Assembly (NCBI GenBank): GCA_024160085.1
Contig: JAMDYG010000001.1
Coordinates: 1,550,001-1,614,000 of the forward strand
DNA from: Serratia symbiotica
GTDB taxonomy: Bacteria > Pseudomonadota > Gammaproteobacteria > Enterobacterales > Enterobacteriaceae
Reading direction: 5' to 3'
DNA: 64,000 nt
The translations under genes were made by a program, and so were the position numbers. The notes beneath the pieces are model-generated. The model saw nothing but the letters and a program-made list of their open reading frames with translations, had not been told where the DNA came from and did no database searches. Below, in pieces: positions 18,888 to 29,225 of this stretch; the stretch's first letter is position 1, and each line of letters starts with the position of its first letter.

Positions 18888-19310
18888 TTGCCGATAAGAC
18901 AATTTTCACTGCACAATAATGCATAAATTTGCACAATTTTTTGATTCTATTTATGCCCTTTCCGCCATGTAATGGCGCGGTCTAGCTCAGTATCGACAAA
19001 TGCACAAAAAACAAAGCGAATGTCGCGCACAGGTGATGGGGGAACAACAGCCCACGTGACGGGGGCAGGTGAGGATACTTTTAATTACCATTCTTCGGCC
19101 TTTTCCGCCTTCTCTGCGCGTTTTCTCACTTCTGGATGTATGGTTGGGAGGGCGATTGCAAATAGCGCCGCCTGTCATAATGGCGCTCATGTACTCTGAG
19201 TGAGAGGGGTTAAAGGTCGTACTGAATACTAATCAGGTAGTGGCCGGTCATACGGGGATTGAAAATTACTGAAGGAGAACTGCCGCAGGATGTGCGGCGG
19301 GTAGATCTGG
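18888..19310. other. Non-coding stretch between the early and head regions of the P2-like prophage
   Basis: No convincing gene on either strand. In the P2 map the cos site and late-control genes lie in a comparable position left of Q, but no known cos sequence or Ogr-type zinc finger could be identified. Confidence 0.35.
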
Positions 19311-20368
19311 TTACTCGTCTTTGAGTAGAGCGTAGAGGTTAAAGCAGATCACTTCCTGAACGAGCCAGTCATTTACGCCCTTCATGGCTTCCATCACGGG
19401 TAACATTTCATTGATGGCGAAGACGCGCGCGGACTTCTTAACATCACCGAGGGAGCCTGTAGCCTTCCGGCATTGTGCCCATAAGCTGCGGCGGGATGTG
19501 GTGAGCGTCGCGCGAATCGTTGCGCGTTGCTAATTTGATGTTAAGAAATTCATCCTTTGCCGATATCTGGCTGAACGGCAGAAGTTGCATGCCATCTTTG
19601 CTGCCGCCTGGTTAGTGGATTAATACGTTTTTAAATGCACCCTTTCCCTTGGCCTATGATAGCATTTTTCACAACCTTGATGCTCGCCGAGTCAACCTGT
19701 GAGGCTCCGACATAGAGAATGCATCCGGCGTGTGAGCCGTTGTCGTAGTAGAGCTTGCGGAATTTGTCGGCAGAGTGAGGCTAGCTGGCAGAGAGCAGCG
19801 CCGCCATGTATTCCGGCATCCCGTAGATCTCCTGATGAATGTAGAGGTTCATCACGTGACATACCTCGCCCGATTTAAACTCATTCTCGTCTTTCCACTG
19901 CCGGATAAACCAGTAAGTATCAAGGTCACTACCACGACGCGTATTCAGGGCCGGAACATACTGAGGTTTTATCAGCCCACCCAGGCAGTTAGTTCGGTGT
20001 TCAAGGTAAGTTTTCTAGAATACAAACCAGTCCAGCGCAAACGCAGAGAAGGCTTTCCGTGAGAGTAACGGATAAGGGATATAACACCCGGTCAGCAAAT
20101 TACGTTTGAAATAAAGCGCAGACTGATGCGGCAGGGATTGTGCGAATGCACGGGTTAACCTTTTCCAGTCTATTGGTGTTTCGTAGTACTGGCCATTATC
20201 GACGCAGCACATACTGTCCAGCAGATCATAGCCGTCTGTTACCGAATATGGCCCGTCAAACGTGAAGACGCTGAGCGCCAGATCGCTTCTGAGCGCGTCA
20301 GAGATATCAGGCTATCTGGCACTGTCACTGCTGGCAGTGTATTTGTTTTTGTATATACGCTTCTTCAT
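19311..20368 (-). pseudogene. Q: P2 gpQ-type portal protein, broken
   Basis: From ATG 20368 (MKKRIYKNKYTASSDSAR) the minus strand gives SDALRSDLALSVFTFDGPYS, YYETPIDWKRLTRAFAQSLP, SALYFKRNLLTGCYIPYPLL, NTRRGSDLDTYWFIRQWKDE, EICHVMNLYIHQ-like sequence, YYDNGSHAGCILYVG and finally CFNLYALLKDE with TAA 19313-19311. This follows the portal protein of P2-like phages (about 344 residues), the dodecameric ring through which DNA enters the head. In-frame stops (TAG near 20,312 and others) and a net frameshift inactivate it. The start overlaps the end of P by one base. Confidence 0.85.
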
Positions 20369-22110
20369 CAGAACTCCATAGCAAACCCGCCGCTGCCACT
20401 CTCCTGGCCCAGCGGTTCGTTAATAATAGCGAGCATATTCGTCCAGGCTAAATCGCCGCGGCTAACACCGCGTGAGCGATCGGTGTCATAGGTAATGAAT
20501 CCGCCAGGCGTCTTTACCTTGCGAACAGAGTTAAATGCGTTGATCAGGGTGCGCTCGCTGCGGTCATATTCCCAACGACCAGCGCGGATCAGCTGTAGCA
20601 TTTTCAGCACCAGGGCACGCTTTGAGGTCAGGTTAAAGGTGTACGGCACCGCCATCGGGAAGAACTTCTTCACTATCCGGTAAACGGCCTCACTGTTGCC
20701 ACCCGTCACATCAATGCCGATATGCTGCACGTTATATTTAAGGGTGAAGCTTTCGATAACTTTCGCCTGCTCTTCAAACTCCAGACCCTGCACCTGAAGG
20801 GTTTCAATCGCGCGGAATTTACCACCAGGAACCAGCGGCGGCACTACAACGGCAACCCCGCGCCGCTGTCACCGTTGCCGCTGCTGCCGTTAGCATCGTA
20901 GCCAAGTCATACCTGGCGGTTGCCCATCGGCTAGGCGGCAAAAGGTTTCCAGTCCGGCCATTCGTCATACCCGTCAGCACCGCAACCGATCAGGGTGTTC
21001 AGACTGAAGGCTGATTCACTATCCCGTACGAGCTAGCACATGTAGAGGTTTAGGAATTTATCCTCGCTGTTTTCGTCCTGTATCTCTTCAAGGTAGGTGT
21101 GTATTCACAGCCGCGTGTGATAACGTCTTTCAGCGTCACAATCTATTACCAGGTTTTATCCGGGCATAACAGCCCACTGTTGAGCGTTTTCCAGGTCACA
21201 TCAAACGCTTTACGTGGCGCTTTCGGGCGCTTTTCGTTCCACCCGTCGCCCGTGTCCAGAACGAGTAAGCCTCATGCGTTTCACCTAACGGCGTAGAGAA
21301 GCAAGTACGAGTCAGCGTTAGCCCCTTTAGTGTAGCCATCGCCCCAGCGACTTTACGCAGTTTGGTGAAGTTGCTGACCCAAAAGAATTCGTCGAATTTC
21401 AGGTTGCCCGTATATGACTGTGCCGTTGCCGCAGACGTGCCGAGGAAGTGCGGCTCTGCGCTGTTACATAGTACGATTTTGTCACCGCCTTTGAGTTCGA
21501 CATCTACTTCTTCCGCTACCTTCTGGGTAAATCCCTTGAACTGGTGCGCCTGGCGATGGGATGCTGACAGAAAGATTTGGTTACGCTGGTAGGGGTATTT
21601 CACATCGTCACGCAGCGCATCAAGCAGCGCTTCGCGCGTAAAATACCAGGTTGCGCTAATCTGGCGTGATTTCAGTATCATGCGGTTTCGGTGGTGGCGG
21701 TTCTCGTACCATTTGCGCTGGTGACTGGACAGGGAGTCCATTATTTTTCCCGCAGTGCGACAATCTGTTCTTCAGTAAAGTAGTTTTTCAGTTTATGCTT
21801 GTGGGGATTTTTACCCGCTACAGTGCCTGCCGGTTGCCCGTCAGACAGTTTTTTCAGTTGCCGGGTTAACAGGTCGATCTCTTTGAAATCTCCCCCGGTC
21901 TTTTCTTTCTTGTCCGTAAGCTGGATCAGGAGCACATCCATAGACTGGCTGATGCGCTGCATTGAGGGTGTTTCATCCCATTCGTCGCGTTTCTTCCAGG
22001 CATAAATTGTGTTTTGATTAATCCCCATCAGGCGCGATATTTCAGCTGGCAGGGTAGCCCTGCCAGTAAAGTTGTCTCGCTCTCTGACGTACAAAAGCGT
22101 CCCGAATCAT
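20368..22110 (-). pseudogene. P: P2 gpP-type large terminase (ATPase) subunit, broken
   Basis: ATG 22110 opens MIRDAFVRQRARQLYWQGYP. After a frameshift it continues ISRLMGINQNTIYAWKKRDE, the helix-turn-helix DNA-recognition end. The ATPase part includes NRMILKSRQISATWYFTREA (Walker-type SRQxGxT region with A instead of G) and LKFDEFFWVSNFTKLRKVAG (DEFFW, Walker B). The nuclease part includes IGIDVTGGNSEAVYRIVKKF and the C-terminus GGFAMEF. Breaks lie near 22,055, 21,740 (TAA) and 20,845-21,195. About 581 codons fit the phage P2 protein (590). It would have packaged DNA; P and Q form one leftward operon. Confidence 0.85.
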
Positions 22111-22269
22111 CTTTCCTCCACCGTTCATGGAGGGAAGATTACCCCGCGCGCGATCCCGCTATCGCCCCCTTTACGGTCTACCCTTTCTCTGACAACAAAA
22201 CCTTATTGAGACAGCAAGTTACGCTCTGCCATCATGGCCATACAGAAACTACTCAACAGGATTAACGAC

Positions 22270-23109
22270 ATGGGTAGCGCAGCTAAACCAGCTCGTAAGA
22301 AATTCCGCGTTGCTGTCTCTGGTGCCACCGTTGACGGGCGTGAGATTATCCCTGAGTACCTTCATCATGCAGCAGCAAAATACAGTCAGGACGTGTGCGG
22401 CGCACGCGTCAACGTAGAGCACTATTTCTCACCGTTCCTCGGCAGTGATTTTGGGGCGATGGGGGATGTGACGGCACTGAGTGCTGAAGATATAAGCGAA
22501 GGCCTGCTCGCTGGGCGCTCCGCTCTTTATGCTGAAATCGAACCTTCTGAGCGCATGAAGAAGCTGACGGAAGAAGGTAAGAAAATTTACTCCAGCATTG
22601 AGCTGCACCCGCAGTTTGCGCTCAATGGCAAGGCGTATGTTATGGGGCTGGCGATGACCGATACACCGGCAAGCATGGGCATTGAGCAGCGCCTAAAGTT
22701 TGCCGCGCAGCAGCATCAGCAGGTTATGTCCTTTAATAATCAGCAGGGTGAAGCCCCGCTGTTCACCGATGCCATTGAAGCTGAAATTATCAAACTGGCG
22801 GAACAGCGCAGCGATGAAGGTAAACAATGGTTCTGGCGTGTTATGGGGATTATCAGCAAGGGCCGTAAATCTGATGGTGAGCAGTTCAGCCAGGTACGTG
22901 ACGCCGTGGAGAACGTGGCGTAGTCACATGCTAATCTGCTGAATAGCTTCAATTATTTGAGCCGCGACCGCTAGCAGGACAGCCAGTCCATTCAGAAGCT
23001 GATAACCGAGCTTGACGCACTGACCAGCAAGCTGAGCAGCACCGACGCTAATTTCAGCAGTCTAGCGCCAGACAGCGGCGGCAATAACACACAGCCAGCT
23101 GATTACTGA
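22270..23109 (+). pseudogene. O: P2 gpO-type capsid scaffold protease, two in-frame stops near the 3' end
   Basis: Start chosen at ATG 22270 (MGSAAKPARKKFRVAVSGAT). The serine protease part shows Asp in VDGREIIPEYL, His in RVNVEHYFSP and Ser in KIYSSIELHPQ, the order known for P2 gpO. Reading is open for 217 codons, then TAG at 22,921 and a second TAG near 22,972 interrupt a frame that continues QSIQKLITELDALTSKLSST to TGA 23107-23109. The C-terminal scaffolding part is therefore cut off. The total, 280 codons, agrees with P2 gpO (284). Confidence 0.85.
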
Positions 23110-23132
23110 TATTAACAACGAGAGCAGAGAAC

Positions 23133-24212
23133 ATGGAAAACACTACCCGCCGGCTGTTTGATCAGTACATCGCCCGGCAGGCACCGCTTAACTGCATATC
23201 AGCCGCCGCCGTTGCTGCAAAATTTGCTTTAGATCCATCACGCCAGTAACAAATGGAACATGTCACGTAACAGTATGATTCATTCCTGAGCAAGATTAAC
23301 GTTTTTGGTGTTAACCAGCAGATCGGCCAGAAAGTGCTGATTGGCAGAAAAGGCCCAATGGCGGGCATCAACAATAGCACGACTAACCGACGCAACCCAG
23401 ACACAAACCATGCAATGGAGCCGATCAATTATATGTGCCGTAAGATCAACTACGACTACGGTATCAGCTATGAGCAGTTGGATGCGTGGGCACACATGCC
23501 GGAGTTCCAGCCGCTGATCAGCAAGGCAATAGCCCGCCAGATGTCTTTAGATAGCATCATGATTGGCTTTAACGGTGTGAAGTACAACAACCCCTCTGAC
23601 CGTGCTGCCAGTCCGCTTTTACAGGATTGTAGCACTGGCTGGTTGCAAAAAATCTGCGAATAAACGCTGCACCGCGTCATTTCAGGCGTAACGATCACCT
23701 AGCGCGATGAAAATAACAAGGTTGTAGCAAAAGGCACCTCTACGTCAACATTGGCGCTGCGGTATACGACGCTAAAACAGCCTGATGGATGAATGGCACA
23801 AGCGTAATCCGGATAACACGGTGATTCTAGCGGGCGACCTGCTGACTAGCAGCAATTTATTGGCCATCAACGCGTTAAGCCAGACCAACCAGAATACCGA
23901 AATGCTGGCCGGTTAGTTGATTGTCGCGCAGGAGCGCGTAGGCAACATGCCGACCTTCATTGCGCCTTACTTCCCGGTGAATGGAGTGCTAATCACGCTG
24001 TTCAAAAACCTGTCGGTATATACTATCAGCGTGGCGGTCTGCGCCGGACGATCAAAGAAGAGCCGGAATACAACCGCATCGCAACGTATCAGTCTTCAAA
24101 CAATGACTTCGTCATTGAAGACTACGGCAATGTTGCGTTCATTGACGGCATTTAGTTCGCCCAGGCAGAACTGGCAGGCGGTGGAATCCCCTGCCATGAC
24201 GGGGAAGAGTGA
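23133..24212 (+). pseudogene. N: P2 gpN-type major capsid protein, broken
   Basis: ATG 23133 after GAGAGCAGAGAAC begins MENTTRRLFDQYIARQAPLN. TAA at about 23,248 and TGA soon after are followed in frame by NVFGVNQQIGQKVLIGRKGP, YDYGISYEQLDAWAHMPEFQ and SLDSIMIGFNGVKYNNPSDR. Further stops and a frameshift near 23,770 lead at the end to NRIATYQSSNNDFVIEDYGN, VAFIDGI and TGA 24210-24212. The total of 360 codons matches P2 gpN (357). It would have formed the T=7 shell. Confidence 0.85.
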
Positions 24213-24440
24213 TGATGTTAACACTGGCACAACGACATTTTTAGAAGGTCATGGCAGAACGCCGGGGCCAGGCGGATGAAGAATCAGATATCCAGCGTAC
24301 TGCGTATGAGCAAATTCTGCATCGCCTGCGCATGGACTTATCCAGCCTCATAGGCGTTCAGTCCGAAGAAACCAAAGCCGAAATGAAAAAATCCATTCTG
24401 CCTGAATATGAGGGATGGATTGAAGGCACGCTCGACGGCA
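24212..24440 (+). pseudogene. M: P2 gpM-type small terminase subunit, 5' fragment
   Basis: The start ATG at 24212 (MMLTLAQRHF, then TAG) overlaps the N stop. It continues ADEESDIQRTAYEQILHRLR, MDLSSLIGVQSEETKAEMKK and SILPEYEGWIEGTLDG, following the N-terminal 70 residues of P2-like endonuclease/terminase gpM. Around 24,430-24,440 the sequence changes to baseplate protein J. The remaining two thirds of M and all genes from L to W are missing. Confidence 0.75.
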
Positions 24441-25009
24441 GACGCGATATTGGAAAGCGATACTGCGTTGCGTCTGCGCGCGCAGTCAGCATTTGAAGGA
24501 CTCAGCGTGGCAGGGCCAACTGTCGCATATGAATATTTTGCCAGAAGCGCCAGAGGAAAAGTCGCAGACGCCAAAGCAATCAGCCCGTCTCCTGCTGTAA
24601 TAGTGGTTTTGGTGCTGTCGACCGATGGCGACAGCACTGCCAGCAAGGAACTGCTTGCTAAGGTTGAAGGCGCACTGTCCGCTGATGATAAACGGCCGGT
24701 AGCTGACCGCCGGACTGTAAAGGCGGCGAAAATCGTGAATTATAAGATTAACGCTCTGCTCTATTTCTACCCTGGCCCAGAGTCTGAACCCATCCATACC
24801 ACCGCGCAGAACGAGCTTCAGTCCTGGCTAAATCAGTAGGGCAAGATTGGTCGTGACGTTTCCCGCTTAGCCAGTATGGAGGCGCTGCATGTCCAGGGTG
24901 TGCAGATGGTGGCGCTGCTGGAGCCTACCAGCGCGATATTATAATCGCCGATACGTAGGTGGCGCGGTATGAGTCCTTCACGATAGAGACCGGGGGCATC
25001 GATGAATAA
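24440..25009 (+). pseudogene. J: P2 gpJ-type baseplate protein, 3' fragment
   Basis: From ILESDTALRLRAQSAFEGLS, the frame continues VAGPTVAYEYFARSARGKVA, ISPSPAVIVVLVLSTDGDST, ALLYFYPGPESEPIHTTAQN, TAG at 24,837, IGRDVSRLASMEALHVQGVQ, and after a short shift IADT-TAG-VARYESFTIETGGIDE with TAA 25007-25009. This is the C-terminal 60% of the baseplate wedge protein gpJ. The N-terminal part is absent because of the fusion with M. Confidence 0.75.
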
Positions 25010-25085
25010 CAACATGCTGCCGCCCTCCGCCAGCGTTCTTACAGAAAATTCAGGCAATACATGCTGCTCAAACTAAGAGCGAAGT
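25002..25085 (+). pseudogene. I: P2 gpI-type tail protein, N-terminal scrap
   Basis: ATG 25002 overlaps the J stop and reads MNNNMLPPSASVLTENSGN before TAA. The LLPP-like start and its position right after J identify it as the beginning of baseplate/tail protein I. The rest of the tail operon is missing; the next recognisable gene is the chromosomal grxA, so this marks the right edge of the prophage remnant. Confidence 0.5.
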
Positions 25086-25175
25086 ACAGTACCCTATAGG
25101 GCGTCCCGGCGTTCGAAAGACACAATGCCTGTCTTTTTCTGGAGATCCCTTAGCCCGTAAGTACCTTTTGCTGTG

Positions 25176-25443
25176 TTATTGATACAGATCTAGATTTTCT
25201 TTGGTGTAGTTTTCAAAATCTGTGCAACCGCCAATGTATTTTTCATCCGGGAAGATCGATCTGTGGCACAGTTTCAATCGGTTTGCCGACAGTTTTTTCC
25301 AGATCGGCTTTGGTGATGCCTTCCGCATGAATGTCAACGTAACAGAAGTTGAAATCGTCACGTTCTTCCGTCAATTTTTCCGCCGATTGTTTAGCACGGA
25401 TACAATAAGGGCAGCCCGGTCGCCCGAAAATTACTGCAAATAT
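25176..25443 (-). pseudogene. grxA: Glutaredoxin 1, start codon lost and one frameshift
   Basis: The minus strand reads IFAVIFGRPGCPYCIRAKQS with the redox motif CPYC, then DDFNFCYVDIHAEGITKADL and GKPIETVPQI. A one-base shift near 25,245 then gives FPDEKYIGGCTDFENYTKEN and TAA 25178-25176. The codon at the usual start position is ATA (25443-25441), preceded by AAGGAGCG. Related Serratia proteins begin MFAVIFGRPGCPYC, so ATG to ATA is likely. Grx1 reduces ribonucleotide reductase and protein disulfides with glutathione; here it cannot be made in full. Confidence 0.85.
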
Positions 25444-25872
25444 ACAACGCTCCTTAGGAACCTATTCCACTATGCTATTTTATGCACATTTTGTGATTGG
25501 GCAGTGCTCACTATCCTCATGTACGTGCCGGTTATAGCGCACTGTCTGTATCCAAACTGACTGCAACAATGTACGCCTATTGGGATAGGCTGTTGGTTTG
25601 ATATTCAATTAATTATTCGCTATCGTAGCGACATTCTGACTGTCCAAATTAGCCTCTAGCCTGCGCACGACCCGCGTTGTTGAACTAGCGCGGCAAGGAA
25701 GCGATCTATGGGGGGATGATATCGACGAAAAGATCAAATGTCAGCGTTGTGCTCTTTTCTCGCCGATAATGATCCTTATTAACAAATTAAGCAGTATTGA
25801 TTGTGGCGCATCAGCTGAATATTCCGTAAGCTATGCGCCTTTTCGCGTTTTGAATGTTGTGAGGCAGGTTAT
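25444..25872. other. Intergenic region between grxA and ybjN
   Basis: In E. coli nfsA and rimK lie between these genes, but nothing here resembles them. The stretch is AT-rich, presumably containing the divergent promoters. No protein-like frame was seen. Confidence 0.4.
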
Positions 25873-26352
25873 ATGGATTCACTCATTATTCCTGATTTGG
25901 CGCTGTTGCGGCGCTGGCTGGATCAATCAGGCATTTCTTTTTTTGAGTGCAATTCCTGCCAGGCGCTGCACTTGCCGCACATGCAAAACTTCGACGGTGT
26001 GTTTGATGCTAAAATCGATCTGGTGGACAATATGATCCTGTTCTCGGCGTTGGCTGAGGTCAAGCCGACTAAGCTGATCCCGCTGGTGGCTAATCTAAGC
26101 CTGATCAACACCAGTTCACTGACCGTCAAGGCGTTTGTCGATATTCAGGATGACAATCTGCCGAAGTTAATCGTTTGCCAGTCGCTGAGCATCGCTGTGG
26201 GAGTGACATTGGAGCAGTTCACCCACTTTATGCAACAGGGTGAAGAGCAGATTTCAATGGTGATCCTCGAAGCGCGGGAGAAAGATCTGCTGTATATCAG
26301 CGACGAAGAAGAAAGCCCCTCTGTGGTCGAGTGTCAGCCAGTACTACATTAA
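25873..26352 (+). CDS. ybjN: YbjN family protein
   Basis: A 159-residue intact frame starting MDSLIIPDLALLRRWLDQSG, matching E. coli YbjN (158 residues) throughout, including VDNMILFSALAEVKPTKLIP and FMQQGEEQISMVILEAREKD. YbjN is a cytosolic protein reported in enterics to affect motility, biofilm and stress responses; its biochemical activity is unclear, and its fold is type III secretion chaperone-like. It lies in the usual grxA-to-art neighbourhood. It is one of few intact genes here, suggesting retained selection. Confidence 0.85.
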   Translation: MDSLIIPDLALLRRWLDQSGISFFECNSCQALHLPHMQNFDGVFDAKIDLVDNMILFSALAEVKPTKLIPLVANLSLINTSSLTVKAFVDIQDDNLPKLIVCQSLSIAVGVTLEQFTHFMQQGEEQISMVILEAREKDLLYISDEEESPSVVECQPVLH

Positions 26353-26460
26353 ACCTCGCGGGTACCCCGACCCGTCATTTCGGCCATTTATAGCAGTAGT
26401 AAGGCTGTAGGTGAGCCTTTAATCAAATTTGGTTAGTAGATAACGGATCTTGTTAATAAC

Positions 26461-27045
26461 TTATTGCGGGAACCATATGTCGCTGATGTTTTTGTAGGTA
26501 CGGTCGGCATTGATGGCGTCCAGCGCGCTGTTCAGCTTAGTCTGCAATGCCTGATTATCCAGGAGAACTGCAATTCCCAACTCGGTACCATAATATCGTG
26601 CATCGGTCACCTGTGCACCTACTGGCGTTAGATCATGATTGTTTTTCAGTCACTCATTCACTACGGCAGTATCGCCGAACACGCCATCAATACGGCCATT
26701 TTTTAGCTCAAGGATGGCATTATGATAGCTTATTGAAGGAGACGATGTTAATCTCTGGGGGCGCGTCTTGTATGTACTTCTGGTGGGTAGTGCCACATTC
26801 TCTATGCTGAGCTTTTTGCTTGCCAGATCCGCCAGCGAGCTAGCGTAGTACGGTTGGGTGAAGGAAACCTACTTGCTGCGTTCCGGTTTGATGTCCATCC
26901 CAGAGATCAGAGTGTCGTCTTTTTTTAACTTTAGCACAGCGATCAGACCGTCGAACGCCTGATTGGTGAAAGTGCATTGGCCTTTAGCGATAACCATGCC
27001 ACTGAGAGAATTGATAGGCGCAATAAATGAAACGCCCCGTAATTA
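26461..27045 (-). pseudogene. artJ: ArtJ, periplasmic arginine-binding protein, broken
   Basis: The minus strand carries QCTFTNQAFDGLIAVLKLKK, DDTLISGMDIKPERSK then TAG, YYASSLADLASKKLSIENVA, YHNAILELKNGRIDGVFGDT, TDARYYGTELGIAVLLDNQA and the C-terminus YKNISDIWFPQ with TAA 26463-26461. It is closely similar to ArtI encoded about 2 kb away. The first third, including the signal peptide, is missing or unrecognisable, and stops and frameshifts break the rest. ArtJ feeds arginine to the ArtQMP permease in E. coli; ArtI remains intact here. Confidence 0.8.
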
Positions 27046-27067
27046 AGCGGTGCTATGAGGGGAACGC

Positions 27068-27736
27068 TTAGTGACGGCTTTCGAATATCAGCGCTCGGCG
27101 CTCAACTAAGCGCATCAGTAGCGTCAACAAGCCATTGACGCACAGGTAGACTAGGCCAGCTGCGGCAAATACCTTCACATCGTAGGTGCGGCCGTAAATC
27201 AATTGGCTGTAGCCCATCACTTCCATTAGCGTAATGGTGTAAGCCAAAGAAGTGCTTTTGAACACCAGCACAACTTCGTTAGAGTAGGATGATAGCGCGC
27301 GCTTGAAAGCGAACGGCAGCAGAATACGCAGCGTTTGTTGGCGCGACATGCCCAATGCCTCGCAGGACTGCCACTGACCGCTAGGGATCGCCCGCACCGT
27401 GCCGTAGAACAGTTGGCTGGTATAGGCCGCGCTGTTCAATGCCAGTGCGATCATCGCGCATAACCATGGCTGCGATAGCAGGTTCCACAGCCAATGATAT
27501 TTGCGCATTGCTGAGAACTGGCCTGGGCCATAGTAGATTAAGAAGATCTGTACCAACAACGGCGTGCCGGTAAACAGCGTGATGTAGATTTTGACCAGTG
27601 GCGTCAGGAATAGCGTTTTCAGCGTAAGGATCACTGTCAGCAGCAGCGATAGCACCAGCGCCACGATCAATGCGGCCAGGGTCAGCGTTAGGCTGCTGTG
27701 CAGACCTTTAATGATATCTGGCAAGTATTCAAGCAT
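27068..27736 (-). CDS. artM: Arginine ABC transporter permease ArtM
   Basis: A 222-residue integral membrane protein ([20 protein letters not shown]) with about five predicted helices and the amino-acid permease EAA-type loop SGQWQSCEALGMSRQQTLRI near residues 138-157. It pairs with ArtQ to form the channel of the ArtPQM importer. Length equals E. coli ArtM (222). Its ATG overlaps the last base of artQ, consistent with translational coupling in an artP-I-Q-M operon. No defects seen. Confidence 0.92.
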   Translation of the reverse strand: MLEYLPDIIKGLHSSLTLTLAALIVALVLSLLLTVILTLKTLFLTPLVKIYITLFTGTPLLVQIFLIYYGPGQFSAMRKYHWLWNLLSQPWLCAMIALALNSAAYTSQLFYGTVRAIPSGQWQSCEALGMSRQQTLRILLPFAFKRALSSYSNEVVLVFKSTSLAYTITLMEVMGYSQLIYGRTYDVKVFAAAGLVYLCVNGLLTLLMRLVERRALIFESRH

Positions 27737-28452
27737 CAGGTTGCTCCCCGCTCAAAGCGCGTGGTATATAGATCGATGCGTTTAATAATGTACTGGCTGA
27801 GCAGAGTGACCAACAGGTAGATAGCCGCCGCAATCATATACCAGGTAAAAGGCTTCTGGGTACGAACCGCAATACTCTTAGTCTGTAACATTAAATCGTT
27901 TACGCTGATTAAGGAAACCAGCGCGGTATCTTTCAACAGCACCAGCCACTGGTTGCCGAGGCTGGGCAGTGCATGACGCCACATCTGAGGCATGATCAAG
28001 CGGAAGAAGACTACTATCTTACTGATGCCCAACGCCTGGCCGGACTCCCACTGCCCCTGTGGTACCGCCTTGAGTGCGCCACGTAGCATCTGCGACGCGT
28101 AAGCGGAATAAAGCAGAGCCAGGGCGATCACACCGCACAGGAACGGGCTGATTTCGAGGTTATCGATCGTCAGTTGGATCGGTAATTGGCACAGACCTAA
28201 ATTGAGGGTGAAACCATCCGATAGTATCAACAGCAGCTGCGACGAACCAAAATAAATAAGAAGTACCACCAGAATTTCTGGCAGACCGCGCACCAAGGCC
28301 ATCCAAACGGTACCAAACCCACTGACCAGCTTCCAGCGAGAAGATTCCCAAACGGCAAACAGCATCGCCAGAATAAGCCCAATGATAAGGGCAAAAATAG
28401 CAAGGCCGAGGGTCATGGCAGCGGCGTTTGCCAGAGGTTGAATGTCATTCAT
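27736..28452 (-). CDS. artQ: Arginine ABC transporter permease ArtQ
   Basis: A 238-residue protein ([20 protein letters not shown]), the same length as E. coli ArtQ. It has hydrophobic segments at about 13-38, 48-72 and 95-120 and the permease loop [20 protein letters not shown] near 150. It forms the transmembrane heterodimer with ArtM. It starts 9 bases after the artI stop and overlaps artM by one base. No breaks seen. Confidence 0.92.
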   Translation of the reverse strand: MNDIQPLANAAAMTLGLAIFALIIGLILAMLFAVWESSRWKLVSGFGTVWMALVRGLPEILVVLLIYFGSSQLLLILSDGFTLNLGLCQLPIQLTIDNLEISPFLCGVIALALLYSAYASQMLRGALKAVPQGQWESGQALGISKIVVFFRLIMPQMWRHALPSLGNQWLVLLKDTALVSLISVNDLMLQTKSIAVRTQKPFTWYMIAAAIYLLVTLLSQYIIKRIDLYTTRFERGAT

Positions 28453-28461
28453 CGCGGCGAA

Positions 28462-29193
28462 TTACTGCTGGAACCATTTTTTGTAGAGGGATGCATAGGC
28501 ACCATCCTGTTTGATCTTGTCCAGAGCGGCGTTGAACTTGCCTTGCAACTCAGTATTTTTCTGACCTAGCGCAATACCCAGGCCGGTGCCAAAATAGTCT
28601 TTATCAGTAACCTTATCGTCCACCGCTGCCAGCCCCGCATTCTGCTTCAGCCATTCGTTAACCACCGCCGTATCGCCAAATACCGCGTCCACACGGCCGT
28701 TTTTTAGATCCAGAATAGCATTCTGGTAGCTGTCATAGGGTACAGTGGTGATTTCTGGATGTTTGTCAGCCAGATATTTCTGGTGAGTGGTGCCATTTTG
28801 CACGCCGACTTTCTTGCCTTTCAGCGCTGCACCATCGGCCAAACTGCCTTTCAAGGCGATAAATAGCGCCGAGTTGCTAAAGTACGGCTTGGTGAACAGC
28901 ACCTGCTTTTCACGCTCTGGTGTAATGTCCACACCGGCCATTACTGCATCAAAAAGCCTGAACTTTAGGCCTGGGATGAGGCTATCGAAAGCTTGATTGG
29001 TGAAGGTACACTCGGCCTGCATTTCTTGACACAGTACTTTGGCTACATCAATGTCAAAACCTTGTATATTGTTGCTGGCTTCAATAAATTCAAATGGAGG
29101 ATAAGAGGCTGCGGTCGCGAAACGAATAGTTTCAACTGCGGAGGCGGAAACGCTGATGCCTTCTAGAACGGCAGCGATTAGGTACTTTTTCAT
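28462..29193 (-). CDS. artI: Periplasmic arginine-binding protein ArtI
   Basis: A 243-residue protein with a Sec signal peptide (MKKYLIAAVLEGISVSASAV) and the solute-binding family 3 fold: YPPFEFIEASNNIQGFDIDV, SLIPGLKFRLFDAVMAGVDI, GVQNGTTHQKYLADKHPEIT, DAVFGDTAVVNEWLKQNAGL. It is highly similar to E. coli ArtI along its whole length. It captures arginine or a related cationic amino acid for ArtQMP. The signal peptide has a Glu inside its hydrophobic core (VLEGIS), which is unusual and could weaken export. It lies second in the artPIQM operon. Confidence 0.9.
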   Translation of the reverse strand: MKKYLIAAVLEGISVSASAVETIRFATAASYPPFEFIEASNNIQGFDIDVAKVLCQEMQAECTFTNQAFDSLIPGLKFRLFDAVMAGVDITPEREKQVLFTKPYFSNSALFIALKGSLADGAALKGKKVGVQNGTTHQKYLADKHPEITTVPYDSYQNAILDLKNGRVDAVFGDTAVVNEWLKQNAGLAAVDDKVTDKDYFGTGLGIALGQKNTELQGKFNAALDKIKQDGAYASLYKKWFQQ

Positions 29194-29225
29194 CGCAAAC
29201 TCCCCAAATACAGAAGATTAAATTA

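Noticed and set aside
18987-19190. Minus-strand 67-residue Cys-rich frame as an Ogr/Delta zinc-finger activator
   Set aside because: The cysteine spacing does not match the C-x2-C...C-x4-C pattern and the surrounding residues differ from the family.
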